A stretch of 64,000 nucleotides of DNA from Pontederia crassipes (taxonomy: Eukaryota; Streptophyta; Magnoliopsida; Commelinales; Pontederiaceae), in the NCBI GenBank assembly GCA_030549335.1, contig CM060195.1, positions 7,471,001 to 7,535,000 on the forward strand, given 5' to 3'. Below the pieces are notes generated by a model that had not been told where the DNA came from, searched no databases, and saw nothing but the letters and a program-made list of their open reading frames with translations. This document shows, piece after piece, positions 46,213 to 59,299 of this stretch; the first letter of the stretch is position 1; each line of letters begins with the position of its first letter. Both the position numbers and the translations under genes were made by a program.

Positions 46213-49200
46213 TTTGAAACAACTTTGTTTATTATTATTATCATCGTGTCCGCATGTAATTTTGTCATCTGTGGAGTTCCTTTTGTTTTTAGTGCAATCG
46301 AACAGGTCTTGTCAACCTGATTACCTTTATTTAATTTAGAATTTAGCTAAATTATTGCTGGAAAAAAATTGAGGCAGAATTCAAAATTTTGGTAATGTGC
46401 TAGTTAAACCTCATATATAACAAATCAAATCACAAAACATAAGTTGAAAACTAAGCGATTTAGTTATATATGGTGATTAATTAAAGGACATTAAACGTGG
46501 ACCGATCAATATATTATTAATTTCTTGGAGTTTTGCCACCTAAATAAGGAGAATTCATGTGAACTCGCTACCTTTTCTTATCTCACTTTTCTAGTCAAGA
46601 AGGTGCCGGCTACTTTGGACCAACTGCAATCAAGTTTCTCATGTGGCTCCTCATTGCATCTTTTTGTCAATGTTTTTTTTTTGTGTTAGAAAAGTAGCTA
46701 CTTACCTTTTAATTAAAAGTCCATAGGACAATATCGTGTAATACGTAGTTAATTAACATTTTATTTGGTGACTTAAGTATGTAAGACATGTCTTAAAAAG
46801 ATAATACAAAAATTCTTTATCGGATCTCTCAAGAGTGTTGAATATAACATATTTTATTAGAGTTCATTAGCTCTTCCATGCAGCAACATCAACTACAGTG
46901 CGTATCTTTGGAATTGAAATGAAGATCGGATTCATCAGAAAGAAAAAAGGTGACAAGAGAATCTGTTACAAATATCTAATTATTATACACTGGCCTTATG
47001 AAATGAATGAGAATAAAAAATGATATTGACCCGGAGTTCAGGAAGCGGAGCCGACGGTTTAATTCGCACGATGCTCTACAAAAGGTCGGCGTATCTTCAA
47101 GCATAACTAATCCAAATTTGATAAGATTGTCCCGTGTGTGACTAATAATGATAGGTGATGCTTCAACAAAAAAGTTTTACATTTGTAGAAATTCAACTTA
47201 AAATCCTTATTTAAATGAGGAGAAATTACATCCACTTCACCTTGCTTAACTTGCAATATTAAGGCTTAAGCTGAGTGTCACGCGCGACATAGAAAGAAAG
47301 AAGAGAAAAAATAAATTTCTTTTGTTAAGATTAATTAGTCAATTAAGATGGAGTGATTCCATGAGTTTTGAGGTGTTCATGATTTTATGGTTTTCATGAA
47401 TCATGCACCATGCTTTAATTTGGCCGCAATAATTAAATTGTGAGCAATATTATTTTACTTTGTGAATAAATGTGTGGTTTTGCAAATCACAAAAGCTTTT
47501 TTGTTGCATTCTAAGCGTCTAATTGTTTACATAAAATATTATAAATTATATACTTATTAGAAAACTACTTATTCATCTAACTTCGGAAGCATTGCCACTA
47601 CCTCCGTGACATTAATGTTCCATGCATGGTTATAATCAATTGTTAGAAAAGTTATATTATACACCCTAAATTCTAAAGTACGAATGTTTCAAATTGTCTG
47701 GCCCAAATATATCTGGCATTCATAACACATGTCACCAAAGTTATTAAAATAGGACAGACCGATCGGTTTGACCGATTCAATTATGAATCGATGGTTGATC
47801 TGGTCCGATTTGAAGTCAAAATCGAAAATGTCTTTTGATCAGAAAAAATCAGTTGAACCGGTGAACCGGCGAACCAGAAGGAATCGAGTTCAATTAAAAA
47901 ATTGAAAAAAATAAAAAACTACTATATAAAGAAAGAAAAATAATAAAAGGAAAGAAATACATTTGAATAAAAGGAAACCAATAAAACCAATAGGAGAATC
48001 AATTGAGAGATAAGAAGAAATGGAAAAAAGGAAAGCAAAATAAATGAAGAGAGTAAGGAATGAAAAAAAAAATGAAAAATAAGTATATAGAAGAGTGATT
48101 TACGGTAATAATAAATTAATATATTGCTAATAGTATTAAATGATAAAACACACATAATTAAAGAGAGAAAATATTGAGGAAAAGAAAAGTAAAAATTAAT
48201 GAAGAGAGAAAGGAAGGAATGGAAAAAATTAAATAAAATTAAAACATAAATTTGATTTATAGTAAAAAGAATTTAACATATTATTAATAACACTTAACGA
48301 TAAATGAAAATTTAAATTAATATTAAGTATTAACAATTTTGCAGTCCAATTAGTAATAATATTTTTTAAATATAATAAATATTTATGTTAGTGTTTTAAA
48401 TTTCAGTACATAATTAATTTTTTTATACATAATATACTATTATTATTTATATATCTTTAAATTATTATAAATAATATTATTTTAATAAAATTCGATCTAA
48501 TTCAATCGAATCGGTTTAATCACAACCTAATTAGTCGTCTGATCCAATCTACAGTCCAGTTATGAAAACATTGCGTGTTACACCTTCACTAAATTAGTTC
48601 TCTTTTTCTCATTGACGTTCACACTATCGTGATCAAATTAAATGAGGATAACATGAATATCACTGATCAAAAGTTAATTATTTGGATGTGAAATTTAAAA
48701 AATGAGTCCTACCTTAAATGAAAATGTAAGTTATATTTCCACCACAAAATGTTTGCAATTGTCGCACATATTTTTTTAACCTCTAATTAAATTAATACTT
48801 TAGAGCAAGGTTGCCAAAATCTTCATCTAAGCTTAGTTCGTAGCAACTAATGTCGATCTCATCTTGAAAATTTTAAGATATTAATAAAAACTTTTTTTTT
48901 ATCGTGTTATCTAGCATTAATCTTATCCCAACCTATACGAATATTACATAATTAATATAACCATATAAATAATAATATATTTATAATAATGCATCAAATT
49001 TTATTTATAAAATAATATATATTTTTATGATACTTTTTATTTAACAATAATATACATATTATGTATGAGACAATATATTTTCTCATTCTTATTACATTTT
49101 GATGTAATTTGATTTAAAAATAATATAAGTATGACTCACTGAAGTGTAATTTATAATTAACTTAGTGCAAAAAATTATCAAAATATATTTAGTTTTTAAG

Positions 49201-49399
49201 AAAAGTCTATATTTTTTTACTTAGAAAGATTATGATTCTCAATTCTATCTTGTGGATTTTGCTTTTGTGAGATCCCTCTTATGATATAATGGGAAATTTT
49301 GATCTTGATAACTTTGCTTTTGATTATCCACAATACTAGTTAAAATGGGAAAACATGACCATTCAATTAATGAGTAAAGTAAAAGAATTTAATGATCCT
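46213..49399. repeat. Segmental duplication, copy 1
   Basis: 46213-47475 matches 56533-57885, and about 48830-49399 matches about 58725-59238, in direct orientation. Shared blocks include a CATGTAATTTTGTCAT stretch, a region around CTTTGGACCAACTGCAATCA, and a terminal block ending ATGAGTAAAGTAAAAGAATT. The middle of each copy (47480-48800 and 57890-58720) is not alignable by eye. No coding content is seen. The copy begins about 220 bases upstream of the CHX20-type start codon. Confidence 0.8.
47735..48575. mobile_element. Putative MITE with GACCGATCGG-type ends
   Basis: The left end (TTATTAAAATAGGACAGACC) and the reversed right end (TTTTCATAACTGGACTGTAG) form an imperfect inverted repeat. 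The subterminal parts carry inverted AATCGGTTTGACCG / CGAATCGGTTTAA words, and the interior is AT-rich and non-coding. It lies in the non-alignable middle of duplication copy 1. No clean target duplication was found. Confidence 0.4.
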
Positions 49400-49465
49400 A
49401 ATCAATATATAATCATTCTCACTTATTGTTTAACAACTACTGGCGCAGGAATATTGGTACTCTTA

Positions 49466-49904
49466 CTAATCTCCGCTGCCTCCGGCCACATCATTCAACG
49501 GCTTCTTTTGCTTTGCCTTTAGTTCGTTCATGGTCGGGCGTTCAGAAGCTGGTGAAGTCAATGGCGCAAGAGAGGAAGTGACGACGGTAGTGGTTAGTGG
49601 AGGCTTGGACTTGGAGGAGAAAGAGATCGAGTACCAGAACTTGACCTTGGTGTTGGCGCCTCTATTAATTGCCGCTGCCCTCGCTCTTGCTCCGGCGGAA
49701 GGGATCCTTGAGGAAGTCCCATTCCCATCGCTTGGAGTTCTGGCCCATCGACGATGAGGATCGCGACGCCGCCAACGACTCCAATGATTCCGACTCCGAC
49801 AGTGGCTTGCACTCGCCATTGGTGTTGGCATCCTCCTCAGCCGGTGGTTGGATAGCCCGGTCCCCTTTGGTTGCATTCCCCACGCAATCGAAATCGTCGG
49901 CCAC
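49466..49904 (-). pseudogene. Coding relic of unknown protein
   Basis: GC-rich, codon-like sequence on the minus strand in an otherwise AT-rich spacer. One frame (49904-49665) reads ADDFDCVGNATKGD...LESLAASRSSSSMGQNSKRWEWDFLKDPFRRSKSEG; a second frame continues with FWYSISFSSKSKPPL...SERPTMNELKAKQKKPLN to 49466. The switch of frame implies a broken gene. The WEWDFLKDPFRRSKSEG stretch is reminiscent of plant DUF1645-type proteins, but that is a weak guess. No start codon context or splice sites could be fixed. Confidence 0.35.
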
Positions 49905-50195
49905 CGGTGGATAGATCCATCAGCTGCTTTTCCTCATATGATATTGCGCCCCTCGTACAACGTCGTCATTCACCTCCACCGGCCGGCACCTCGTCGTAGG
50001 TGTTCTCATCGTCAAAGTCCATCAATGGGGAGAGGACATTGGCCCGTAGAAAAATCAACGGGCGCCATAACGAGGAGGACTGCCATGTCCATTCAGTTGG
50101 TCAAGATGCTCATTTTGTCCATTGATTGATGAGTATAATGAATGTCAACTATAATATTTAGGAGTCAGCCGAATAAATTATCCAGCAAAAATATT

Positions 50196-50213
50196 ATATA
50201 TATATATATATAT
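50196..50213. repeat. (TA)n run at the insertion site of the long-TIR element
   Basis: A TA run ends exactly where the long inverted-repeat element begins. A matching TATATATAT follows its other end (53124-53132), which may be either a 9-bp target duplication or a split microsatellite. Confidence 0.85.
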
Positions 50214-53123
50214 GGGTAAAATGGACGTGTCACGCACCTCCCGCTTCCCGCTTCGCACGTTGTCACGCACGATCCTATGCGTTAAATGGATATCCGACAA
50301 CAGCGGTGCTCGCGGGAGCATCGAACCATCCATATTTGATCGTGTGTCTCTCGTTCATCTCACGAGAACTTTGGCATCATAGATCGAGCGGGCAAATGGC
50401 TTCTTCAAAATTTTCCCATTCTTCGCCCTTCCTCTCTCGACCTCTGGCTCCTCCTCCATGAGGCGACACCGCGATTCCCGGAGACTGCGACGATGATCCC
50501 CGGCGATTAGTTTCCAAGCGAGGTGAGACACCCATGGCTTCGAGGTGAGGCGACACCCCGTGACGAGTTTCCAGACTGTCACGCACCATCCCCCTCCACT
50601 AGGCGACACCGCGACCAGTCAGGCGAGTGAGATCGACGATCCCCGGCGACGAGTTTTCAGTCACTGCGACTGAAAGGTTACATAGCTGTCTATCTGTCTC
50701 CCCCCCACAGATCTGACTCCCTCTACTCGGCGCGTGCAGGCATCATGGCTGCGAGGCAAGGCGACACCCCGACGATGAGTTTGTAGACCCAGCGTCGCCC
50801 TTCTGATCGCCAAGAAAAAAAAAGGTTCCTCTCTTTCTCTCATTCTCAAGGATCTCTGTCACAGCGGTTGCAAGGCTGGCGAAGCGACATCTCGACGACC
50901 AATTTCCAGACAGCGGTGAGGAAATCGCCTGTCAGTAAATGACCCCTCTTTCACGGGGTTACTCGTATGGATTTGTGCCAGATACAACATCATGGAACCT
51001 CAAGTTGTGTTGTGATATCGAAAGGGGATTGTTGCTTTTTTGTTTCCAAAATTTGTATCATGTACTAAGATGTGAACTGCATTTTGGATATGTAGATTGC
51101 TATGGTTAAAATTATGCATTCTATATGTATCTTTACTTTCCTTAAACTTGTCTAGTTATGCTTCTAACTAAAAAAAAGGCAGTATGCCTCTATAGTTGTT
51201 CAATTTGCCCTCAATTTTTTCCCTGTCAACTCAGGTGTGTATCTGCAAATTTGCCCTCGCTAAAATCTGCTGTGCCCAAAGTCACTCATTTGCACAAAGT
51301 TGCTTTCAATTTTTGTGCACAACATCAGTGATTTAGTGGAACTGGAGCATATAGTTTGTAGATCCATGGAGAGGCATTATTGTGGCACGTATTTATATAT
51401 AACAAAATTGTGGTATGCATACCAGAAAAGTGGCATGACATTGAGTATATGGAAGTGTGTTTTCTGTAGTGATTGTGAACTAGATGAAACACATAACTTT
51501 TAATTTCAATTTGAACATAAGCTTGCCTCCATAGGTTGATGCAGTCATCCTTTTCTCGTCAGACACTTCGGAATCCAAGGGCTAATCAAAGAAAGAACTG
51601 TGATTCACAAAGAGGTCAGCACCATTCATTTCTCCGCTGTAGAGTTCTCGTGGGGCAATAGCATTACAGCAATAGCATCTTTCACAAGTATATATGCAAA
51701 ATTCCCTAGTGTTTCTATCTTGCTCCCATCGTGCAAGACGATAAAAGATCACGCCTTTTATAGGCAACCAACTCGGAAAAGGGAGTACTTAAAGTATAAA
51801 CCCCAACCTTTTCTTTATGCAGTAGCGAACAGTACATATTTTTTAATCAAAACTATAAGAACCAAAAAACCCAATACAACTGATCCCAGCTGCTTCAGAT
51901 TCACAGAGGGACGCATTTTCTAAGGTCCTAAACTCAAAATTATTTCAATACGCAAATGAAATTATTTCATTAGAATGAAAGGCCACAAAAATTATTTCAA
52001 TGCACAAATGAAATGGAGCAACAGAGAAGCTACATGGAATCTCATAATTACAAGAAAACAGACGAGAGATATTTCTCTTAGATGTCCATCCACTACCATA
52101 AAACAAAAAAAAGGATAAAGTACAGAGCATTTCTCTTAGATCTTCACTAGAAAATGCAACTAAAGAACATGTTCATGTTCATATCACAAAACATAACACC
52201 ATTACATAAAAGAGAGCATGCTCATGCCCAATGCATAACACCGATACATACAAAAGAGCATGCTTAGTACATGATACAAATTCTGGAAACAATAAAGCAA
52301 CAATCCCCTCTCGATATCCCAATACAGCTTGAGGTTCCATGATGTTGTATCTGGTACAAACCCATACGAGTAACCCCGTGAAAGAGAGGACCTTTATTGC
52401 CAGGCGACTTCCTCACTGCTCTGGAAATTGGTCACCGAGATGTCGCCTCGCCAGCCTCCAACCGCTGTGACAGAGAAAGGGGTGATAGAGAGAGAGAGAG
52501 AGAGAGAGAGGAACCTTTCTTTTTCCTTGCGATCAAAAGGGCGACGGTGGGTCTGCAAACTCGTCGTCAGGGTGTCGCCTTGCCTCGCGGCCGTGATGCC
52601 TGCACGCGTCGAGTAGAGGGAGTCAGATCTATGAGAGCGAGGAGGGGTGGAGGGGGAGAGACAGATAGACATAGATGTAACCTTTCAATCGCAATGTCTG
52701 AAAACTCGTCATCAAGGATCGTCTCACTCGCTTGACGGTCGCGTTGTCGCCTCATGGAGGGGGATCGTGCGTGACAGTCTGGAAACTCATCACGGGGTGT
52801 CACCTCACATCGCAGCCGTGGGTATCTCGCCTCGCATGGAAACTCATCGCCGGGGATCACCCTCGCAGTCTCCGGGGATCGCGGTGTCGCCTCATGGAGG
52901 GGGAGTGAAAGGAAGGGCGGAGAATGGGGGAAATTTTGGAGAGGTCATTTGCCCGCTCGATCTATGATGCCAAAATTTTCGTGAGATGAACGAGAGACGC
53001 ACGATCGAATATGGATGGTGTGATACTTTTACAAGCGCAGAAGCCGTCGGATATTCATTTAACACACAGGATCGTGCGTGACAGCGTGCGAAGCGAGAGG
53101 TACGTGACACGTCCATTTTACCC
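50214..53123. mobile_element. Long terminal-inverted-repeat element (MULE/foldback-like)
   Basis: The left arm 50214 to about 51073 and the right arm about 52265-53123 are inverted copies of each other over about 860 bp. They start GGGTAAAATGGACGTGTCAC on the left and read GGGTAAAATGGACGTGTCAC reversed on the right. Flanking TATATATAT on both sides is compatible with the 9-bp duplication made by Mutator-like elements. The arms are GC-rich and contain repeated TGAGGCGACACC / CCCCGGCGA words. The roughly 1.2 kb centre (51074-52264) has no recognisable transposase. It is probably non-autonomous. Confidence 0.85.
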
Positions 53124-54494
53124 TATATATATATTTATAATCTTAACACTTACCAAGATAATTAAAAGTGGTATGCATTTATACCTAATGAATGTGGAAC
53201 GGGTTGTTTCATTTGACGTGATTCTAACAATGCATGACATAATAACACCATCTTTGAACACAACACTACTCTCTATGCTTTTCAAATTATCATGCCTAGG
53301 GATCTATCTGTTTGAGGCTACGCTTCCGACTCTTTTTTTTTCGCCGAGGTTCAAAGATTGGTAAATGAAATGTCAATCTCATCCTAAGATCGGGTGGCTT
53401 CACTTTCTCCGATTTCAGTTACATTTTCCTAGTACGAAATTAGCCAGCAATGGGAATTGAAAACATTCTTCACGCATGCGCAATACTACAACAACAACAA
53501 AAAAAAGGCATATTAATAGGAATCGAAATTGAGATTGAGATGCACCACACAAATTGACTACATTTATCACAAACATAGATGACGAGGAGGTCCCAAAGCA
53601 ATTCGCCCATGGACCGCTCGTCGTGGCGTCACGAAAAGGTAATTCCGTATAAGTCAGTCGATCTTTATCCAAAACTTGAAATCCTTAAGAGCCCTGGATG
53701 CGTACCAAAGCGAAAGAGTCTCATGGCGCCATGGAGCCACAGCATGTGCTTCATTGTGTACTTTTGGACCAATGAAACAATGGCCACATCATGCATAGAC
53801 ACAACATCGATCTTTGTCTGGTCTTTTTGTTTTATTTTCTTTCAATGGATAAGATTGTCTATTGGTCGAAACAATAACAATCCAAATGGTGTTGTGGGCA
53901 GTGAGGAATTGTAGTAAAGCATTTTTTTTTCTCAAAAAAAAGTTTTGTATTAATGAAATAGTTCGTGATATATAATTTTTTTTTGGGTGGCCAGCCCAGT
54001 GCCGACGATCCAACTCGCACGACGTTACTGAGTGCACTGTCCACAGGTTGGAGGCTGACGTACCATCGAGTCTAACTAATCCGGTAAGGTCGTCCCAGAT
54101 AGCAGTGGTAGATAAAACTTCTAACAAGAATTTTTTGTGTTCACAAGACTTAAATCCGAGATCTTGCTTAAAGCAAGGAGGAGTCGCTTACCACACCACA
54201 CCATCCCTTGTTGGTGTGATATATAAAATTTTGATACAAGATTTTCATCATTTGTCAGCGAGGTCCATGAGCTTTTAAAAAGAAGAAGTAAGTAAGTTTA
54301 GAAATAATATGACACAACTCTACTTAAAATTTCGAGTTTGTCATCATTTTATTTTACTTTATTTTTCATAGCGATTGTAGCTGTCGCAAGAACAAAATAC
54401 CATTTCGCATTTATTTAATTAAACATCTATTTTTGAAACTACGATTCTGCAACAATAATGACGAGTTTTTTTATTGTGTGTGTGTTTCTGGTGC
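53124..54494. other. Spacer with a dispersed-repeat relic
   Basis: No gene is seen. 54000-54220 (GTGCCGACGATCCAACTCGC, later GAGGAGTCGCTTACCACACC) resembles parts of 47040-47260, 57340-57600 and 59300-59430, so it seems to be a decayed copy of a dispersed repeat found in the duplicated block. Confidence 0.5.
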
Positions 54495-54896
54495 TAGGGG
54501 TGTTCACAGGTCGGGTTGGACCCGACCCGACCACCATTTTTTTTAAATTTTTTATTACTATTTTTATATTATTTGTTATTTAATATTTTATTTTAAAGTG
54601 CAAAATAGGTTTTTCAAACATTTAAATATTATTTTCATACTTAAAACATTTTATTTTAATATTTTAAATTAAATATAGGCTTAAAATTAATTTAAAAATA
54701 TAAAAAAATAAAAAATGCTCGGATCGTCGGGTCGGGTCGGGTCCACTTGGGTTGGGATTTTCCAACCCGTACCCGACCCGACCCCAAACCCGTACCCGAC
54801 CCGACCACCCTTCGGGTTGGGGTCGGGTCGGGTCGGGTCGGGTTCGACTCGACCAGTGACCCGACCCAATCCAACCTAGGTCGGGTCAATGAACTA
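54495..54896. mobile_element. hAT-like MITE rich in GGGTC/GACCC
   Basis: A 402-bp element begins TAGGGGTGTTCACAGG and ends GTCAATGAACTA. It is flanked by an exact 8-bp duplication TCTGGTGC (54487-54494 and 54897-54904). Subterminal CGGGTCGGGTCGGG and CCCGACCCG runs are inverted relative to each other, with an AT-rich centre. It is non-coding; the 8-bp duplication and TAGGGGTG end point to the hAT superfamily. Confidence 0.85.
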
Positions 54897-54940
54897 TCTG
54901 GTGCCACCAATGGTGGCTGGGAACCTTAACCGGATATAAA

Positions 54941-55217
54941 GATGGTCGGGTTGGATCGACATCCTTTGGAGCATAAATTTGATTCAGTTGAATTGAGCGG
55001 TCGAATTATTTGATCATCATTTTTTTAATATTTTACTTATTTTTTACATTATTTAATATAAAATATTATTTAACGTTTATTTTAAAGCATTAAGATATTT
55101 TTCTCAATATTTACATATTACTTTCATATTTAAAATATTTTATTTTATTTGAATTTTAAATCAAAATATATTATTAAAATTTAATAAAAAAATTAAAAAA
55201 AATATGGAATCGTCGGT
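54941..55217. repeat. Second, truncated copy of the GGGTC-type MITE
   Basis: The segment starts GGTCGGGTTGGATCGAC and follows the same AT-rich interior as 54530-54720, up to GGAATCGTCGGTCG. The right part seems to continue after the element at 55218-56299 (GGTCATATGGAATTGGG). It is more diverged than the copy at 54495. Confidence 0.55.
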
Positions 55218-56299
55218 CGTGTTGTCAAGGCCGGACCGGACCAGCCGGTCCGACCGCTGACCAGTCACCAATCCGGTCCATTTGGAGCTCCAAAACTGGA
55301 CCTCCATTTGGACCGGATTAAACCGGATCAAACCAGTCAAAAATCGCTCAGAACCGATTAAAACCAGATTGAACCAATTTGAACCGCATTTTTGGACCAA
55401 TCAATTTTTTTTTATTTTTTTATTATGAGATGATTTGATATGAATTATTACTATAAATTTGGAAAATATTCAAAAATGAACTTTCTCCATAAACATTCAT
55501 ATTGACCCATTAGTCTCCTCCTTCATTTATAGATGTCCATTGACTCTCACTTTGCTACTATTAGCAATGTGGGACTATCTTTGTGCACTCATTTATTCTT
55601 TCTCTCTTCATTTAATTTTGAATTTACTTTGAGCTTTAATTCATGATCTTATTTTATTTTTTAATATCATCAATGTATATTATAATATAAATTAATTATA
55701 TTAATATAATATTTATCATATTAGATAAATTAATTATGAATGAATAGTGCACACTTCTTTCTTATATGTATAATACACAACAATGCTATAATGTACTTAG
55801 TATAGTATAATATTATATATACACAACTTTAAATTTCTTTAATTTAGTATATAATAAGTCAAATTAAATAATTAACCACTCATTATATCATGTATTTATT
55901 TATAGAATATACAATCTTGTCTTAATATTTTGAAAAAAATATGTAATTTTTGCTTCTAACATAAAAAATAAAGATATGAAATACATAAATAAATAATCAA
56001 TAGAAAATTTATATATAATAATCAAATTCATAATATTTTAATTTATTGTGTATAATTTTAAAATCAAATCTTAAAATTAATTATAAACTTATTATTTATT
56101 ATTTATGATTGTTATTTTTTCGTTTGTATAATACATTTTAATATCATATATATACTTATATAATTGAAATATCATAGCTTAATTTACTATTATCATATTA
56201 AATATAATATTTTATTACTATCCGATCCGACCGATCGGTCCAACCGATTCGACCTGAAACGAACATTTTTTCGGGTCGTCGTTCGGTCCTAACAACATT
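55218..56299. mobile_element. Putative MITE with GGACCGGACC ends, nested in the truncated MITE
   Basis: Ends TGTTGTCAAGGCCGGACCGG and, reversed, TGTTGTTAGGACCGAACG form an imperfect inverted repeat. The subterminal region is dense in CCGGT/ACCGG words, and the centre is about 0.8 kb of AT-rich non-coding DNA. Candidate duplications (TCGGTCG / TTGGTCA) match only partly. It is an old element. Confidence 0.5.
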
Positions 56300-56532
56300 G
56301 GTCATATGGAATTGGGTTATATTACTCATGGGGCTACGGAAAAGGCATTTCTTTTTTAAAAGTAATTAATGAAGCATTAATTGTCATACGATAGTAATTC
56401 TTCCCTAAATAAATCAAGGATCATAAAATGGGAACCATTTCATTGGGAAATAAAAAATTAATGCAGATGACCACCATGAGCTGCAGGGTGATAAAACCCA
56501 ATACAATATGGTAAAATCCAATCGATTCTCAA

Positions 56533-59238
56533 CTTTTCAAACAACTTTGCTAATTATTATTATTATTATCATCGTTTCCGCATGTAATTTTGTCATTTGT
56601 GGAGCTCCTTTTGTTTTTAGTGCAATCGAACAGGTCAACCTCATCACGTTAATTGAATTTAGAATTTAGCTAAAATATTGCTCGAAAATTGAGACAGAGT
56701 TCAAAATTTTGGGTAAACCTTATAATGTATAACAAATCAAACCACAAAACATAAGTTGAAAACTAAGCTATTTAGTTATATATGGTGAATAATTAAAGGA
56801 CATTAAATGTCGACCGATCAATGTATCATTAATTACTTGGAGTGTTGCCACCTAAATAAGGAGAAATCATGTGAACTCGCTACCTTTTCTTATCTCACTT
56901 TTCAAGTCAAGAAGATGCCGGCCACTTTGGACCAACTGCAATCAAGTTTCATGTGGCTCCTCATTGCATCTTTTTGTCAATGCTTTTTTTTTTCGGGGTG
57001 TTAGAAAAGTAGCTAATTACCTTTTAATTAAAAGTCCATAGGACAATATCATGTAAAACATTTTATTTGGCGACTTAAGTATGTAAGACATGTCTTAAAA
57101 AGATAATACAAAAATTCTTTATCGGATCTATCAAGAGTGTTGAATATAGCATATTTATTAGAGTTCATTAGCTCTTCCATGCAGCAACATCAACTACAGT
57201 TCATATCTTTGGAATTGAAATGAAGATCGGATTCATCAGAAAGAAAAAAGTGGCAAGAGAAACTGTTTCAAATATCCAAATGAAACCCTGGCCTACGTAT
57301 GAATGAAAATAAAATCATATTGAGCTTAGCCTTCAATGTTTTTTTAGTAGTCAGCATCCGAGTTTGGGAAGTGGAGTCGACGTTCTAATCCACACAATGC
57401 CAATGATTATACACACTATCCACACATTAATGATCGATCCACCATTGAGTTCAATTAATTCGATAAGTCGCGTTATATGCCTAAGAATGATAGGTAATAC
57501 TCTTAATATTTTTTTTTTTACATTTACAGACACTTAAACTCAAGATTTTAAACTGAAAACAATCATATTCATTTCACCTTAACTCTTATTGGTGTAAACC
57601 TTCAATATTAATGGAACTCTTATTGGTGTAAACCTTCAATATTAATGGAGGCTTAAGCTGGGTGCTAGCTGCATGCCGCGACGTAAAAAGAAGAAAAAAA
57701 GAAAAATATATTTCTTTTGTCAAGATTAAATTAGTCAATTAAGATGGAGTGATTTCATGAGTTTTGACACGTTAGTTCATGATTTTATGATTTTCATGAA
57801 TCATGCACCATGCTTTAATTTTGGTCGCAATAATTAAAATGTAAGCAAAATTATTTTACTTTTGTAAATAAATATTATTAGTTTTGGAGAACTAACGATG
57901 AAAAAATTTAGATTTGATATTTGGACGAAAAGTGTAATAATGAAAAGTTGAAAATTTGATTTGATAGATACGTTTTAGCGTGCGCTTTGATAAAAAGTAA
58001 GAATTAAGAATATAATGTATTATTTTAGGAGGTAAAAATTATAAAAGATAAAAACATTATGTAATTACTTATTTAAAATAATACTTAGAAGCATATAAAA
58101 ATATTATACACAATTATTAATTTAAAATTTATTAAAAAATAAGTTGTGTCATAATATATTTTAATTAAAATTTTTATATGTTATTAATATTACAAATTAT
58201 GTAGATACTATCTTTAAGATCCAAATATAATATAAATTAGACTATTTATACATAAGATTTTACATTACTTTTATTTAGTTAATATTAAAAAATAATAAAT
58301 ACAATTATAATGTTTACACTAATTCAGTTAATTAATATGAATCTTTTATACGTTTATTATACTACAATACTAAGTAAAATATTATAACTAATTAACAAAA
58401 TATATTTAATTATTATAACTAAATAAATTTATTTCTAATAGTTTTCTAATTCTATATTAATAAATAAATATATTTTTCAAATATATGTGTGACAGTATAA
58501 TAATAATTTCAAAAATGAAACTAATGAAAAAAAATTAAATTTTATTATTTATAAAATCTAATGCATAATAATAAGTATTGGTTAAGATAAATTTTATGTA
58601 AAAATAGACAAAGGAACAAATTATGCTTAATTACTGTGTGAACTAAATTAATTAACTACATAATAACATAATTTAATGTATAATATTACTTTATTTAATT
58701 GTTAAAGACATGTTCATGTTTTTTTTGGGCAACCGATGTCGATCTTATCTTGAAAAATTTATGTATAAGATATTAATAAAAACTTAATCTTATCCTACCT
58801 TATATGATTCTTACATAATTAATACAACCATATAAATAATAATATATTAAATTTTTATAAAATAATATATTTTGATGATACTTTTTATTTAACAATAATA
58901 TACATATTATGTATGAGACAATATATTTTCTCATTCTTATTACATTTTGATTTAATTTGATTTAAAAATAATATAAGTATGACTTACTGAAGTGTAATTT
59001 ATAACTTAGTGCAAAAAATTATCAAAATATATTTAGTTTTTAAGAAAAGTATATATTTTTTACTTAGAAAGATTATGATTCTCAATTCTATCTTGTGGAT
59101 TTTGCTTTTGTGAGATCCCTCTTATGATATCATGGAAAAGTTTGGTCTTGATAACTTTGCTTTTGATTATCCACAATACTAGTTAAAATGGGAAAACATG
59201 ACCATTCATTTAATGAGTAAAGTAAAAGAATTTAATGA
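56533..59238. repeat. Segmental duplication, copy 2
   Basis: Direct partner of 46213-49399; see the shared blocks there. The central third (57890-58720) is AT-rich and not alignable to copy 1. No gene is seen. Confidence 0.8.
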
Positions 59239-59299
59239 TCTTACTAATATTATTATAATCTTGATTTTATATTTACTTTCAATCCTAACATCGTATGCC

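Noticed and set aside
53579..53914. Open frame of 111 codons
   Set aside because: There is no recognisable domain, it contains simple AT-rich stretches, and it has no splice or start context.
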